Assembly: GCA_946999045.1 (NCBI GenBank) | Contig: CAMQBR010000004.1 | Location: 1-64,000, forward strand | Length of the DNA: 64,000 bases | Source: an uncultured Prevotella sp. | Lineage (GTDB): Bacteria; Bacteroidota; Bacteroidia; Bacteroidales; Bacteroidaceae | Direction of reading: 5' to 3' | Part shown: positions 54,927 to 64,000 of the stretch, piece by piece | Layout: the number at the start of each line of letters is the position of its first letter | Numbering within the stretch: the first letter of the stretch is position 1 | Position numbers and translations under genes: made by a program | Notes under the pieces: generated by a model | What the model was told of the DNA's origin: nothing | What the model saw: the letters and a program-made list of their open reading frames with translations, nothing else | The model's database searches: none

Positions 54927-56222
54927 CTATTTTACTATTGATATGATATTTCCTTTTTCTACTCTTGTTTTTATTTCATCGCCCGACTTCAATGTTGCAG
55001 TATCATGCACAGCATGTCCATTATGCAATGTAATACTATAACCGCGTGCCAATATTATTTGTGGATTTAACGAAGAACACCGTTGCTGTAACATCTCCAA
55101 GTTATGTTGCTCCTTTAATACTTTTTGCAAAGCAACAGGATATAAATGTGCTGACAATACCTGTATACGAGTTTTCTGTGAAGCTATACGTTGTGAAACT
55201 TCTGTAGAAATGCGCAGAAAGCATTGCTGCAATAAGTACAACTGCCGCTCCTTTACTTGCGAAAACAACAAAGGAATTTTACTGGCAAGTGTTTGCAATC
55301 GCATTTTCTCATTGTCCATTCGATGTGTTGCAATGTTCATTATCTCCTCCTGAGCATCAACTATATGCTGCCATGTAATATTTAAGTTATCAATAAGAAA
55401 AGCAGCTGCTGCTGTAGGAGTTTTTACTCGTTGGAAAGATATCATGTCTAACACGCTCTCATCTCTGTCATGACCGATACCTGTAATAATAGGTAATGGG
55501 AAATTTGCTACGTTTTCAGCCAGTAACAAAGTGTCGAAACTACTCAAATCACTGGTTGCACCACCGCCACGAATAATGACAACTGCATCAAAAGAATCTA
55601 TTTGAGTATTAATTTGATTAAGAGCATTGATAACACTCTGCTCTACCTGCTCACCTTGCATCACCGTAGGAAAGAGCTTAATATCGAAATGATACCCCAT
55701 TCCATTATCCAACAATTGACGGTTAAAGTCGCCAAAGCCTGCTGCTTGAGCACTGGAAATAACCGCAATGCGCTGTGCAAACGAAGATAGATATAATTCT
55801 TTTTGCAAATCGAACACGCCCTCATCCTTGAGCTGAGCTATGATCTCCTGCCGTTTGCGAGCCATATCGCCCATAGTATATTCAGGATTGATGTCAGTAA
55901 CAATCCATGAAAAACCATAAGCTATATGAAAATTAGCATACACCTTGAGCATTACTTTCATACCAGATCGCAACTGCTGCCCCGTTACTCGTTCAAAATA
56001 AGGACGAATAAATATCCACTTGTTTCTCCAGCATTTAGCAGATGCCTTAGCTATGGGTGTATTGTTTTGTTCGTCTTTCTGTACTAACTCCATATAACAA
56101 TGCCCTCTTACCTCACGAGCCTCTGACAGTTCTGCTTCTACCCAATATTCGTTAGGCATAACTGTTTGTAAAGTATCGCTCACTATCTCGTTTAACTCAT
56201 ATAATGTAAGGGCCTTTTTCAT
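54927..56222 (-). CDS. xseA: Exodeoxyribonuclease VII large subunit
   Basis: The N-terminal OB-fold (residues 1-100, for example EYWVEAELSEAREVRGHCYM) is followed by the catalytic domain with RIAVISSAQAAGFGDF, VVIIRGGGATSDLSSFDTLL and PIITGIGHDRDESVLD, then VKTPTAAAAFLI and a coiled coil. All are standard XseA segments. The length is 431. It is coupled to xseB. Confidence 0.95.
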   Translation of the reverse strand: MKKALTLYELNEIVSDTLQTVMPNEYWVEAELSEAREVRGHCYMELVQKDEQNNTPIAKASAKCWRNKWIFIRPYFERVTGQQLRSGMKVMLKVYANFHIAYGFSWIVTDINPEYTMGDMARKRQEIIAQLKDEGVFDLQKELYLSSFAQRIAVISSAQAAGFGDFNRQLLDNGMGYHFDIKLFPTVMQGEQVEQSVINALNQINTQIDSFDAVVIIRGGGATSDLSSFDTLLLAENVANFPLPIITGIGHDRDESVLDMISFQRVKTPTAAAAFLIDNLNITWQHIVDAQEEIMNIATHRMDNEKMRLQTLASKIPLLFSQVKERQLYLLQQCFLRISTEVSQRIASQKTRIQVLSAHLYPVALQKVLKEQHNLEMLQQRCSSLNPQIILARGYSITLHNGHAVHDTATLKSGDEIKTRVEKGNIISIVK

Positions 56223-56554
56223 CTATTTTTTATCTCGATAGAAGTTAGAAATACAAATATACAATATATTATTACATTCTAAAAATAAAAAGTGAAAAAT
56301 ATAAATAAAAAAAAGGAGAAAGTTGCATCATATGCAGTACTACAACAATTACAGTGATCAACGCTGGAAAGAGCTAACATTCGTGTGCATATAAGAATCT
56401 GCTTGAGCCGACTCTCAAACCAATCATCCCTACAGCAAGAATATAACTCTATAGCTTTTCTTTAAACAAGCTAACTTCTCCCCTTCCTCTTGGGGAGGTG
56501 GGAGAGACTTCTCATCTGTTAGGAATGTCCGCTCTCCCCATCTTTGCTCAAATA
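56223..56554. other. Intergenic region without a gene
   Basis: AT-rich with one local GC-rich stem, CTCCCC-TTCCTCTT-GGGGAG (about 56478-56497). No coding sequence was recognised. Confidence 0.4.
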
Positions 56555-56597
56555 TAAAAAAAAGCGAGTGAAAGAATAAAAGTATTTTTTCACTCGC
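56555..56597 (-). terminator. Rho-independent terminator of the ppiD-like gene
   Basis: GCGAGTGAAA (56564-56573) pairs exactly with TTTCACTCGC (56588-56597). On the minus strand the stem is followed by a T-run (A on + at about 56556-56563), 67 bp after the stop of the isomerase gene. Confidence 0.85.
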
Positions 56598-56663
56598 ATT
56601 ATATATAATAAGGACAACATCAATTACGATAAATCCATATGCCTTCCTAATATTTTTTATTAC

Positions 56664-58805
56664 TTAGAAGAACAAATATCTATTATCTTTAACGTTAGCC
56701 TTCAAGATTAATTCGTTCATAAAGTTACCTGCATATTGCAACGCTTTCTGACGTAACTTCTGCTCCTCCGCCTTGGCATCAAACTTACCTGAACGCATGG
56801 TACGACCTGTAACTTGGAAGAAATAAACACCCGCATTACCCTTTACAGGTTTAGAAGAGAACTTTCCTTTAGGTGTTGCAGCAACGGCACCGCTCAATGC
56901 AGGCTCGCTTGCACCAGAACCAGCAACAAATACTGGAGAGGCAAATGTAATCTGAGCAACAGGAGCTACCGTTGCACCTTTAGCCTTAGCGGCAGCAATA
57001 CTATTTACGCCTTTAGCCTTAGCTATTAACATCTCTGCTTTCTTGTCACGTATAACCTGAGCTTTAACATATTCTTTTACCTGTGCTTCGTCCAAAGAGC
57101 GAGTACCTTCTGGATGAATCTTTTCAAGTACCACAAGCAATAATTGGTCGTTATTACCACACTCATACATAGGAGATATTTCACCCTCTTTAGCTTCAAA
57201 CAACCACTTCAAAGCTTCGCATGTACCATTGATACCAACAAGAGTGTGAGTAGAAGTTGTTATATCTTTAGCTTCCTGCAAAGTATAACCACTTGCTTTC
57301 ACCTTCTTAGCAATAGCTTCTGGTGTTCGGTTAGCACTTACAAAGGCACTAAACTTATTGTAAGCCTTAGAATAAGTATCTTTAGAGAAGTCAAAACTCT
57401 TCTTAATAACAGCTGCAACATACTTGTTAACCATATTTTTGCGGTCAACTACCTGTACAATTAAGTTACCTTGCCCCAACTTGATATTCTGCAATTCGTT
57501 AACACCAGCCGTATTCAACGTATTGATATAAGTCTTGGTATCAGCATCCATAGAAGGAGCTTTCTGATATTGAGCTGTTGTCATCCAAACCTTCTCACCT
57601 GTCTGCCCATACTTCTTAGCAAGAGTTTCAAACTCAGCACCACTCTTTAAAGCAGAGTAAATAGAGTCAGCACGCTTAGCTGATTCTGCTGCATTGGCAC
57701 CCATTACCTGAATTTGGCGATACTGAATAGAATCTGGCAACGATTGCTTCGAAACAAGCTTTACAAGATTCAATGTATTATCCATTGCAGTTTCAAACGG
57801 ACCGCTAATTTGTCCAACAGCCATAGCGTCTAATTTATCTGCTATATCCGAAGGATAAGCATCTTTAGAAACTGGCAAACCGATATAGTTAACTAATGAA
57901 GTACTCTTACGAACTACATTAGCAGGATCCGTAGTCGAAGCCAATTCTGTAGCATACTGTACAAAAGATTTCTGCAAAGCTGCTCGATCAGATGCAGAAG
58001 GCTCAACCTTTACCGTTACATACTTAATATCGCGACTTTCTGTATATTGTCTAAAGATAGGCTTCAGTTCATTATACTTAGCCTTCAAATCAGCATCACT
58101 TATTTTAACTTTGTTGTCAGCGATAGAAGAGTAGGCAAATGTAGCCAGCTGAATTTTGCTTTCTTCATTTTCAGCCTTAAACTCTTGTTTGGCTTCGATA
58201 GGATTTGAGAGGAAGCAACTTGCCAATAAGCTTTGATACTTCTGTGCCAACAATTGCTGGCGGAGTGTCCTTTCTATAAACATCCAGTACTTATAAAGTG
58301 TTTGGTATTGCTGAGCAACCTGTGGGTTAGCGGTTTGTTGTGTTTTATAATCAGCCAAGAACTTATTCAAGGCATTGACATCAAATCTACCTGTTTCACG
58401 ATTCACGAAAGGAGATTGCAGCAACATAGGATTAGTTCCCTCTGTCATTACATTCTTTAATTCAGCATCGGTTACTGTCAAGCCTAACTTCTTTGCTTCA
58501 TTCTCTATTACCTTAGTTTGAATATAAGTTTGCCAAACCATATCTTTAACTTGGTTCATTTGGTCTTCATTTAGGTTATCAACACCTTGTTGCATCTTAA
58601 TAACCTCAGTATATTCATCCATAAGTTTTTGGAAGTCGTGGACACTTATCTTTTCACCCAACACTTCGCCTACTTGCTGACGCTGATCATTACGAGACGA
58701 CTCGCAAGAACGAAATCCCTCTTCAGCAATAAATGCAAAAAGACCCAATCCGATAATACAAATCAGAAGCGTGCCTCTTTTACGAATTTTTCCTAATGCT
58801 GCCAT
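56664..58805 (-). CDS. PpiD/SurA-type periplasmic peptidyl-prolyl isomerase
   Basis: This 713-residue, membrane-anchored folding factor has a basic start and one helix (about 12-28). A SurA-like N-terminal helical chaperone domain follows (VGEVLGEKISVHDFQKLMDE through about 220). Then come parvulin-type regions near 340-450 (SIQYRQIQVMGANAAESAKR) and a C-terminal domain. It should help outer-membrane proteins fold at the inner-membrane face. It is last in the OMP-lptC-CNNM-ppiD direction, with its own terminator. Confidence 0.85.
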   Translation of the reverse strand: MAALGKIRKRGTLLICIIGLGLFAFIAEEGFRSCESSRNDQRQQVGEVLGEKISVHDFQKLMDEYTEVIKMQQGVDNLNEDQMNQVKDMVWQTYIQTKVIENEAKKLGLTVTDAELKNVMTEGTNPMLLQSPFVNRETGRFDVNALNKFLADYKTQQTANPQVAQQYQTLYKYWMFIERTLRQQLLAQKYQSLLASCFLSNPIEAKQEFKAENEESKIQLATFAYSSIADNKVKISDADLKAKYNELKPIFRQYTESRDIKYVTVKVEPSASDRAALQKSFVQYATELASTTDPANVVRKSTSLVNYIGLPVSKDAYPSDIADKLDAMAVGQISGPFETAMDNTLNLVKLVSKQSLPDSIQYRQIQVMGANAAESAKRADSIYSALKSGAEFETLAKKYGQTGEKVWMTTAQYQKAPSMDADTKTYINTLNTAGVNELQNIKLGQGNLIVQVVDRKNMVNKYVAAVIKKSFDFSKDTYSKAYNKFSAFVSANRTPEAIAKKVKASGYTLQEAKDITTSTHTLVGINGTCEALKWLFEAKEGEISPMYECGNNDQLLLVVLEKIHPEGTRSLDEAQVKEYVKAQVIRDKKAEMLIAKAKGVNSIAAAKAKGATVAPVAQITFASPVFVAGSGASEPALSGAVAATPKGKFSSKPVKGNAGVYFFQVTGRTMRSGKFDAKAEEQKLRQKALQYAGNFMNELILKANVKDNRYLFF

Positions 58806-58995
58806 TTTGTTTTTTATATTTTATTTTTTTTGTTTTTATTCTCTATTATCTTCTCCGTTACGATGCAATGGTATTCATCATAAACACATGGTTCACATTA
58901 TACATTATCATATAAAATGCGTACAAAAATACTAAATTCTTTGCAAATAGATGAATTTTTGTTTGTTTTTTTGTATTTCAACCATTTGTGTTGCA

Positions 58996-60273
58996 TCAAT
59001 CAGCTTTTACCGTGAGTTGCACTAACTGTATTTTTGTCATCGTACTCTTCAGTATTTTGAAGTGGAATTTGCCAACTTTCACTACCTCGTTGAGCTTTGG
59101 AAAACTCCTATATTCATTTAATATCAAGCCTCCAACTGTCATATAATCATCACTTTCTGGCAAATCAAGTTCAAACATTTCGTTTACCTTGTCAATCTCT
59201 AAACGAGCCGACAGCAAATATTCGTATTTCCCTGTTTGGGTTGCAATATATTTCATGCTATCGTGTTCATCTTCAATATCGCCAAAAATCTCCTCTACTA
59301 TATCCTCCAGTGCTACCAAACCACTGGTTCCACCAAACTCATCTATCACAACCGCCAAGCTCTTCTTTTGTGCCAACAGCATTTTCATCAATTTTTGAGC
59401 TGCCATGGTCTCTGGAACAAAAGGCATGGCACGTACTCCCGATTGCCATGAAGAAGGATGTTTAAACATCTCAGAACTATGGATATACCCTTTGATATGG
59501 TCAATATCATCTTTATAAACTATAATTTTAGAATAGCCACTACCTATAAATATCTGCATCAACTCGTCAAGATTACACCTATTTATATCTACGCCTTTTA
59601 TTTCAGTACGCGGAATCATACAGTTGCGCACCTTGGTATCAGGAAAGTCTAAAGCATTATGAAATATCTTCACCTCGTTTTCTATATCGTCTTCGCTATT
59701 GGCATTATCAATACTCGATTGCACTAAATAATCCAAATCTACTTTAGAAAAGCCCTCATCAATGGCCTTCTTAGGAATATTTATGCCAAATACTTTTAAG
59801 AATATACGCGACAAAAAGGTAGCAAACTTACTGATAGGCCACAAAATAACATAAAACAGATAAGCTGGAAACGAGAAAAAGCGCAACAAGCGGTTAGGAT
59901 TACTTTTGAAAAGCGTTTTAGGCAGAAACTCCCCTGTAAACAAAATAACAAGCGTTGACAAGATAGTATCAGCAGGAACTGTAAACCCCACATCCATACC
60001 AACAAAGATTGTAGCATCAAAGAGACGTGCTATCAAAATGCCATAGATAACCAATACTATGTTATTACCTACCAGCATGGTGCTAACAAAGCCATTGGGA
60101 TTGCGATAAAAGATAGACAAAAATCGCTGTGTTACCTCATCTTGTCCTTTATCCATTTGTGCTAACATACGATTACTCGTAACGAATGCTATCTCCATTC
60201 CCGAAAAGAATGCTGACAACATCATCGTTATAACAATCCACACTATAAAAAAGATATCTACTTGTCCGTTCAT
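58996..60273 (-). CDS. CNNM/CBS-domain membrane protein (hemolysin C/CorC-like)
   Basis: This 425-residue protein has an N-terminal DUF21/CNNM region with three or four helices (residues 8-150), a pair of CBS domains (about 210-330; CMIPRTEIKGVDI and KKSLAVVIDEFGGTSGLVAL) and a C-terminal CorC/HlyC domain. Such proteins are linked to magnesium or cobalt handling; older names call them hemolysins. In some Bacteroidetes a relative is GldE, but this one is next to lptC and not to gldD, so no gld name is given. Confidence 0.85.
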   Translation of the reverse strand: MNGQVDIFFIVWIVITMMLSAFFSGMEIAFVTSNRMLAQMDKGQDEVTQRFLSIFYRNPNGFVSTMLVGNNIVLVIYGILIARLFDATIFVGMDVGFTVPADTILSTLVILFTGEFLPKTLFKSNPNRLLRFFSFPAYLFYVILWPISKFATFLSRIFLKVFGINIPKKAIDEGFSKVDLDYLVQSSIDNANSEDDIENEVKIFHNALDFPDTKVRNCMIPRTEIKGVDINRCNLDELMQIFIGSGYSKIIVYKDDIDHIKGYIHSSEMFKHPSSWQSGVRAMPFVPETMAAQKLMKMLLAQKKSLAVVIDEFGGTSGLVALEDIVEEIFGDIEDEHDSMKYIATQTGKYEYLLSARLEIDKVNEMFELDLPESDDYMTVGGLILNEYRSFPKLNEVVKVGKFHFKILKSTMTKIQLVQLTVKAD

Positions 60274-60284
60274 CTACATATATA

Positions 60285-60935
60285 TCAAGGCGTTGCAGTT
60301 TTCTTTGGACGGGGTATGGCCTGCGGTCGCGTACCCCCACCCGTACTATCTACCGAGATAGATGTTGTATCTGATTCGCCTGTAAAATCAGATTTCTCAA
60401 ACGATCCTCGACTATTGGTAACAATATATTTGCTCATTTGTTCATCGCTCTTAAAGTACGTACCCTGCAAAGTTCGTTCGGGGGTAACCAATGTAGAGAA
60501 GCGATGTGAATACAATTCGTGTGAACGGCGGTCTAAAAACAGCTCTTCACTAGAGAATCTTAAGCCATCTTTCGTCAATATACGCACTCTTCCTCTGAGT
60601 TCCCATAACTGATTGTCTATATAATAATAAGCAGTATCACATTGGATATAAGCCTGAATGTGGAACTTCTCATCAAACTGTTCCAAAAATATACCTTTAT
60701 TAAATACAAACTTTTGTGTCGTTGTATTTTGATATACCTCCCAGCGTTCAGTAACAATACGATACTTGATGACACCCGAATCTGATATCATTTCGTTAAC
60801 ACCATAGCTGGTCATTGTAGGCACTGAGTCGCATTCGTAAATAGCTGGTGCTATATGCTCTTTCTGTTTTTCGCATGAAACAAAAAACATAAGCAGCACA
60901 AAAACGTATACAATCAGAAAGACACTCTTTTTCAT
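60285..60935 (-). CDS. lptC: LPS export protein LptC
   Basis: The lipoprotein signal ends FFVSC (Cys21), followed by a beta-jellyroll region with TERWEVYQN, FVFNKGIFLEQFDEK and ELRGRVRILTKDGLRFSSEE. These are standard for LptC, which connects the inner-membrane LptBFG complex to LptA. E. coli LptC is anchored by a helix, while here a lipid anchor is predicted. A Pro/Thr-rich tail ends the protein at residue 216. It follows the beta-barrel gene by 30 bp and precedes the CNNM gene by 11 bp. Confidence 0.85.
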   Translation of the reverse strand: MKKSVFLIVYVFVLLMFFVSCEKQKEHIAPAIYECDSVPTMTSYGVNEMISDSGVIKYRIVTERWEVYQNTTTQKFVFNKGIFLEQFDEKFHIQAYIQCDTAYYYIDNQLWELRGRVRILTKDGLRFSSEELFLDRRSHELYSHRFSTLVTPERTLQGTYFKSDEQMSKYIVTNSRGSFEKSDFTGESDTTSISVDSTGGGTRPQAIPRPKKTATP

Positions 60936-60965
60936 CCAACTATTTTTCTACCAAACAGAGCCGTA

Positions 60966-62270
60966 TTATTTTACTTTCCATTTAGCAAACCAACGTTCGT
61001 TAAATGTAATACCTATATTGATACGGAATGAATTTTCTGTAATAAAATTCTTGGCATCCAATTTTACCCATTGAGTAGATATATTGAGCATCGAACGGTT
61101 ATTCCAGCCATTAACAATAGGTATACCCAATCCTGCACTCACACTCATCTCATCAGGTCCGTCTTTTCCGTTTATCTTTATATAAGGTGTAGCATATGCC
61201 CCTCCAACTCTATAACGAATACGCTGAAAAAAATGACGACTATTCTTATTCTTGCAATACTCACCTCCAATAGTTAACTTATGTCTATCGCTGAACATAC
61301 CCTTCGAAAGAACATATTCTGAATCTTTATTTGTTTGCGAATAAGCAGGATAAAGCGTCTTGCCCCATTGCTGCAAAGAGTAATCTACACCTAATTTTAA
61401 TTGGTTATTATGATTCCATGCCAATCCTACCCCATACGAAGTAGGCAACTCTAAGCCATTTTTTATTACAACATTTGTTGTTGTATCTTTAACTAATGTC
61501 TGTGGACTTTGAGAAATTATAACCAATTGTGGATCAGCATTCAACGTATGTCCTAAAGTATATGTACCACCCAATGTTACCCAATCGTTTTTAGCAATAT
61601 GCAAAGTATATTGTAATCCTAAATCCAGTTTATAGCTACGCCCTGAAGCGGTATAATACTTAGAAATAGTATTGATAGCCTGATCGTTATAACTATTTAC
61701 CACCGAACGCTCATACCGTCCCCACAAATAAGCAATATTAGCACCCACCGACAAGCCCTTAAGCGGTTGCCAGCCTGCACCCATATACACTTGGTGGAAA
61801 CCTCCATTACCCGAATAAGTATAAGAAGAAATAGTCCTATCACCTTCAGCGTTAGCAAATATTACATTTTCATAAGCGTATTTATAACCCACATTGGTAA
61901 AGGGCAATAAGCCGAAACTCAAGCCTAAATGCTTAGCCAGTCGCATACCAGCTACCACATACTCTAAGTCTGCATTCTTTGCATTTATCTTGATGTTATT
62001 CTCCTTAAAGTTGGTTAGCTGCCCAGAGAATCCAGCATCAAAGAGAAAGGTAAGCGAATCTAATGCCGAATACGATGCAGGATTTAGATAGTTTACCTGA
62101 TCATTCTCACGAAAGCCCACTCCCAGTCCATTCATTCCACGGTTAAAGCCACTGGTCTGATCAGACAGTAATCCCAATCCGTATTGACTGTAAGGCGAAT
62201 TGGTACCGCTCTGAGCAAAGCCTGCCATTGAGAACATCGCCCACAAAAAGACGCCTATTATTTTTTTCAT
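60966..62270 (-). CDS. Outer-membrane beta-barrel protein of the lptC cluster
   Basis: The signal peptide ends near AGFA/QS. The 434-residue body has many short amphipathic strands, and the start (SPYSQYGLGLLSDQTSGFNR, followed by NYLNPASYSALDSLTF) resembles PorV/FadL-like barrels of Bacteroidetes. In Bacteroides a homologous barrel stands in front of lptC in the same order. The function is unknown; a role in envelope biogenesis is inferred from context. Confidence 0.78.
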   Translation of the reverse strand: MKKIIGVFLWAMFSMAGFAQSGTNSPYSQYGLGLLSDQTSGFNRGMNGLGVGFRENDQVNYLNPASYSALDSLTFLFDAGFSGQLTNFKENNIKINAKNADLEYVVAGMRLAKHLGLSFGLLPFTNVGYKYAYENVIFANAEGDRTISSYTYSGNGGFHQVYMGAGWQPLKGLSVGANIAYLWGRYERSVVNSYNDQAINTISKYYTASGRSYKLDLGLQYTLHIAKNDWVTLGGTYTLGHTLNADPQLVIISQSPQTLVKDTTTNVVIKNGLELPTSYGVGLAWNHNNQLKLGVDYSLQQWGKTLYPAYSQTNKDSEYVLSKGMFSDRHKLTIGGEYCKNKNSRHFFQRIRYRVGGAYATPYIKINGKDGPDEMSVSAGLGIPIVNGWNNRSMLNISTQWVKLDAKNFITENSFRINIGITFNERWFAKWKVK

Positions 62271-62296
62271 TATGATAATAATTTCGGTTTTGTCTG

Positions 62297-62304
62297 CAAA
62301 AATA
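62297..62304 (-). promoter_or_regulatory. -7 promoter element for the OMP-lptC cluster
   Basis: The minus strand reads TATTTTTG, a match to TAnnTTTG, 26 bp before the ATG at 62270. Confidence 0.5.
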
Positions 62305-62349
62305 TCGAAAAAAAACGAATTAAAAGCACATTAACTGCAAAATATAAGT

Positions 62350-62357
62350 TATTTTTG
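62350..62357 (+). promoter_or_regulatory. -7 promoter element for the DUF4105 gene
   Basis: TATTTTTG matches TAnnTTTG and lies only 4 bp before the likely GTG start codon at 62362. Transcripts would have almost no leader. No clear TTTG was seen upstream. Confidence 0.45.
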
Positions 62358-62361
62358 CAAC

Positions 62362-63564
62362 GTGAAACATTTTACTATATATTTAAGGTGCTTGGTATTA
62401 TGGGGCATTGCGTTGATAATACCACAAAATACCAAGGCGCAAGTTGATAGCACCCTGCTCAAAAGTATGGACTCGGTTACGGTGAGTTTGCTTACCTGCG
62501 GACCGGGTAATGAAATTTATTCTTATTACGGACATACTGCCATAAGATACCGAGATGCAGCAAGAGGACAAGACTTGGCTATCAACTATGGTATTTTTTC
62601 GTTTCAAAAAAGTTTCTTTATCCTGCGTTTTATTTTCGGACTCACCGATTATGAAATGGGCATTGAAGACCTAAGCGACTTTGTATATACATACGCCAAC
62701 AGAGGTTCATGGGTAAAAGAACAGGTATTAAATCTTACCAGAGAAGAGAAATGGGCTATTACACAAGCAATTGATAATAACTATCGCCCAGAAAATCGTG
62801 TGTACAGATACAATTATTTTTACGATAATTGTACCACAAGGGCACGCGATATGATTGTAAATCACATCAATGGACAGGTGGTATATAATAATAATAAAAA
62901 TATTACCACCTCTTATCGCACCATGATTCACCAATGGAACGAGCATCAACGCTGGGCTCGTTTGGGTAATGACTTATTGTTGGGCGTACACGCCGACGCT
63001 GCTACAACCAATGAGCAGCAACAATTTTTACCAGATAGCCTGCGTGCCTACTTTGCGCACGCCATTATTATAGATAAGCAAGGTAAGCAAAGAGCTTTAG
63101 TAGACAGTACGTTCTACCTTGTACCACCCATTGTAAAAACAATACAACCCGAAGCCATTACCCCACTCATGGTTGCAATATTATGGCTTTTGATAACCTT
63201 ACTTGTTTGTTTCATTGAGTGGAAAACCAACAAATTATGGTGGGGATATTCACTATTTAATATGCTCATTATGGCAATATTGAGCATTATCTTATTAGCA
63301 ATGGTCTTCTCCCAGCATCCTACGGTAAGTCTCAATTTCCAAATATTGCTGTTCTGTCCGTTACACATCTTCATGCTTTACCCTGTCATCAAGCAATTGC
63401 GCCACAAACAATTGCACCCTTACATCAAACTGTATGGCATATTGTTGTGCTCATTTTTGCTGCTATCAATTGTACAAAGTTATGCCGAAGGCATTATCTT
63501 TGTAGCTATAGCCATGCTTATAAGATGTATATGGATAGCTTATTTCACATCAAAAAAAAGATAA
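62362..63564 (+). CDS. DUF4105 (Lnb N-terminal periplasmic domain) membrane protein
   Basis: A signal peptide (about residues 1-26, ending TKA/QV) is followed by the DUF4105 domain with CGPGNEIYSYYGHTAIRYRD (47-66) and YNYFYDNCTTRARDMI. The His and Cys in these segments recall the NlpC/P60-like thiol hydrolase arrangement, though activity is not shown. About five membrane helices fill residues 265-395. The start is GTG, since later in-frame ATGs would remove the signal peptide. It is followed after 3 bp by a phosphatase-family gene. Confidence 0.82.
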   Translation: MKHFTIYLRCLVLWGIALIIPQNTKAQVDSTLLKSMDSVTVSLLTCGPGNEIYSYYGHTAIRYRDAARGQDLAINYGIFSFQKSFFILRFIFGLTDYEMGIEDLSDFVYTYANRGSWVKEQVLNLTREEKWAITQAIDNNYRPENRVYRYNYFYDNCTTRARDMIVNHINGQVVYNNNKNITTSYRTMIHQWNEHQRWARLGNDLLLGVHADAATTNEQQQFLPDSLRAYFAHAIIIDKQGKQRALVDSTFYLVPPIVKTIQPEAITPLMVAILWLLITLLVCFIEWKTNKLWWGYSLFNMLIMAILSIILLAMVFSQHPTVSLNFQILLFCPLHIFMLYPVIKQLRHKQLHPYIKLYGILLCSFLLLSIVQSYAEGIIFVAIAMLIRCIWIAYFTSKKR

Positions 63565-63567
63565 GAG

Positions 63568-64000
63568 ATGAATAAATGCCTGTCAGCCCTCATCGCTGCT
63601 ACCCTTACCACAACTATATCACAAGCTCAAACTTTGCAGTCTGCGCCCCGCTTGGTTGTGAACATCACTATTGATGAGCTACGCACCGACTACATAGAAT
63701 ATTATTCACCGCTCTATTCACCCAACGGCTTTAAAAAATTATTATCGAAAGGTAGTGTGTACGAAGCAGCTCTCTACCCCTTTGAAAAGGTAGACCGCGC
63801 CTCGGCTATTGCTACCATTGTTACAGGTACCACACCGTTATACCACAACATCATTGGCACACATTGGTTAGACAGAAGCACTCTTCGACCAGTTTTTTGT
63901 GTAGATGATGCTTCTCACAATACCTCTCCCACACGATTATCCACTTCTACCATTAGCGACGAGCTAAAGGTTTCAACCAATGGTTCTGCTATTGTGTACG
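63568..64000 (+). CDS. Alkaline-phosphatase-superfamily enzyme, N-terminal part
   Basis: The gene runs off the window after 144 codons. A signal peptide (SQA/QT) leads into PRLVVNITIDELRTDYIEYY and NGFKKLLSKGSVYEAALYPF, then VDRASAIATIVTGTTPLYHN. This is the start of a type I phosphodiesterase/nucleotide pyrophosphatase or PafA-like phosphatase domain. The nucleophile is normally a Thr or Ser eight residues before the Gly of TGT, which falls on the Ser of RASA here. The metal ligands of the C-terminal part cannot be checked. Confidence 0.82.
   Translation, partial: MNKCLSALIAATLTTTISQAQTLQSAPRLVVNITIDELRTDYIEYYSPLYSPNGFKKLLSKGSVYEAALYPFEKVDRASAIATIVTGTTPLYHNIIGTHWLDRSTLRPVFCVDDASHNTSPTRLSTSTISDELKVSTNGSAIVY

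Overview
The window is chromosomal DNA from a low-GC member of the Bacteroidales, most like Prevotella and relatives. The basis is family content (GldH, DUF4834 beside pssA/psd, DUF4492 beside cydA, DUF4105, a one-subunit LptF/G-type permease), the absence of strong Shine-Dalgarno sites, and repeated promoter elements of the Bacteroidetes type (TTTG, about 19-20 bp, TAnnTTTG). Species cannot be fixed from the sequence alone.

Layout. 1-3.2 kb: C-terminus of an outer-membrane beta-barrel protein, then tadA (-), yraN, birA and pyrH. 3.5-5.4 kb (-): DUF4834, pssA and psd, for phosphatidylethanolamine synthesis. 5.5-9.2 kb: dnaE. 9.9-16.5 kb: a one-domain IMP cyclohydrolase followed by the rod-shape operon mreB-mreC-mreD-mrdA-rodA. 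16.8-21.4 kb (-): a GH27 alpha-galactosidase, then the holB-ricT-gldH operon. 21.5-22.8 kb: a small locus with a perfect 24-bp inverted repeat, a short Gly-Gly-leader peptide gene and, convergent to it, a secreted aspartic protease with two DTG motifs. 23.0-25.9 kb: a decayed mobilizable element (two helix-turn-helix genes, VirE-like primase remnant, mobA and relaxase remnants), richer in GC than its surroundings. 26.7-29.5 kb: hemN and hemG. 29.9-35.3 kb (-): exbB-exbD-exbD-tonB-pstS-TPR energy-transduction operon. 35.5-40.0 kb (-): aminotransferase, ribBA and an LptF/G-type permease. 40.3 kb: tRNA-Met(CAT) with clear promoter and terminator. 40.9-43.8 kb (-): DUF4492-cydA-cydB. 45.0-51.0 kb: coiled-coil protein, TolC, HlyD-type adaptor and two ABC-2 permeases. 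51.3-56.2 kb (-): mrp, trmB, ilvE, xseB, xseA. 56.7-62.3 kb (-): an envelope cluster of beta-barrel protein, LptC, CNNM/CBS protein and PpiD-like isomerase. 62.4 kb to the end (+): a DUF4105 protein and the start of an alkaline-phosphatase-superfamily enzyme.

Between the genes lie two unnamed repeat families. One is a MITE-like family of about 160-230 bp with the ends GGTTCTATAAATTA...TAATTTATAGAACC; six full-length copies, one composite copy and one fragment are visible. The other is an array of 22-bp units built on the near-palindrome AAnCTCAnTGAGnTT, at three loci. Neither family has a matching transposase or replication gene in the window.

The best candidate for an undescribed system is at 21.5-22.8 kb. 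The peptide is readable as 44 residues in its open frame. A single-base change in an A-run just after the Gly-Gly site would instead give a 53-residue peptide ending Gly-rich. It faces the double-DTG secreted protease across a shared bidirectional terminator.
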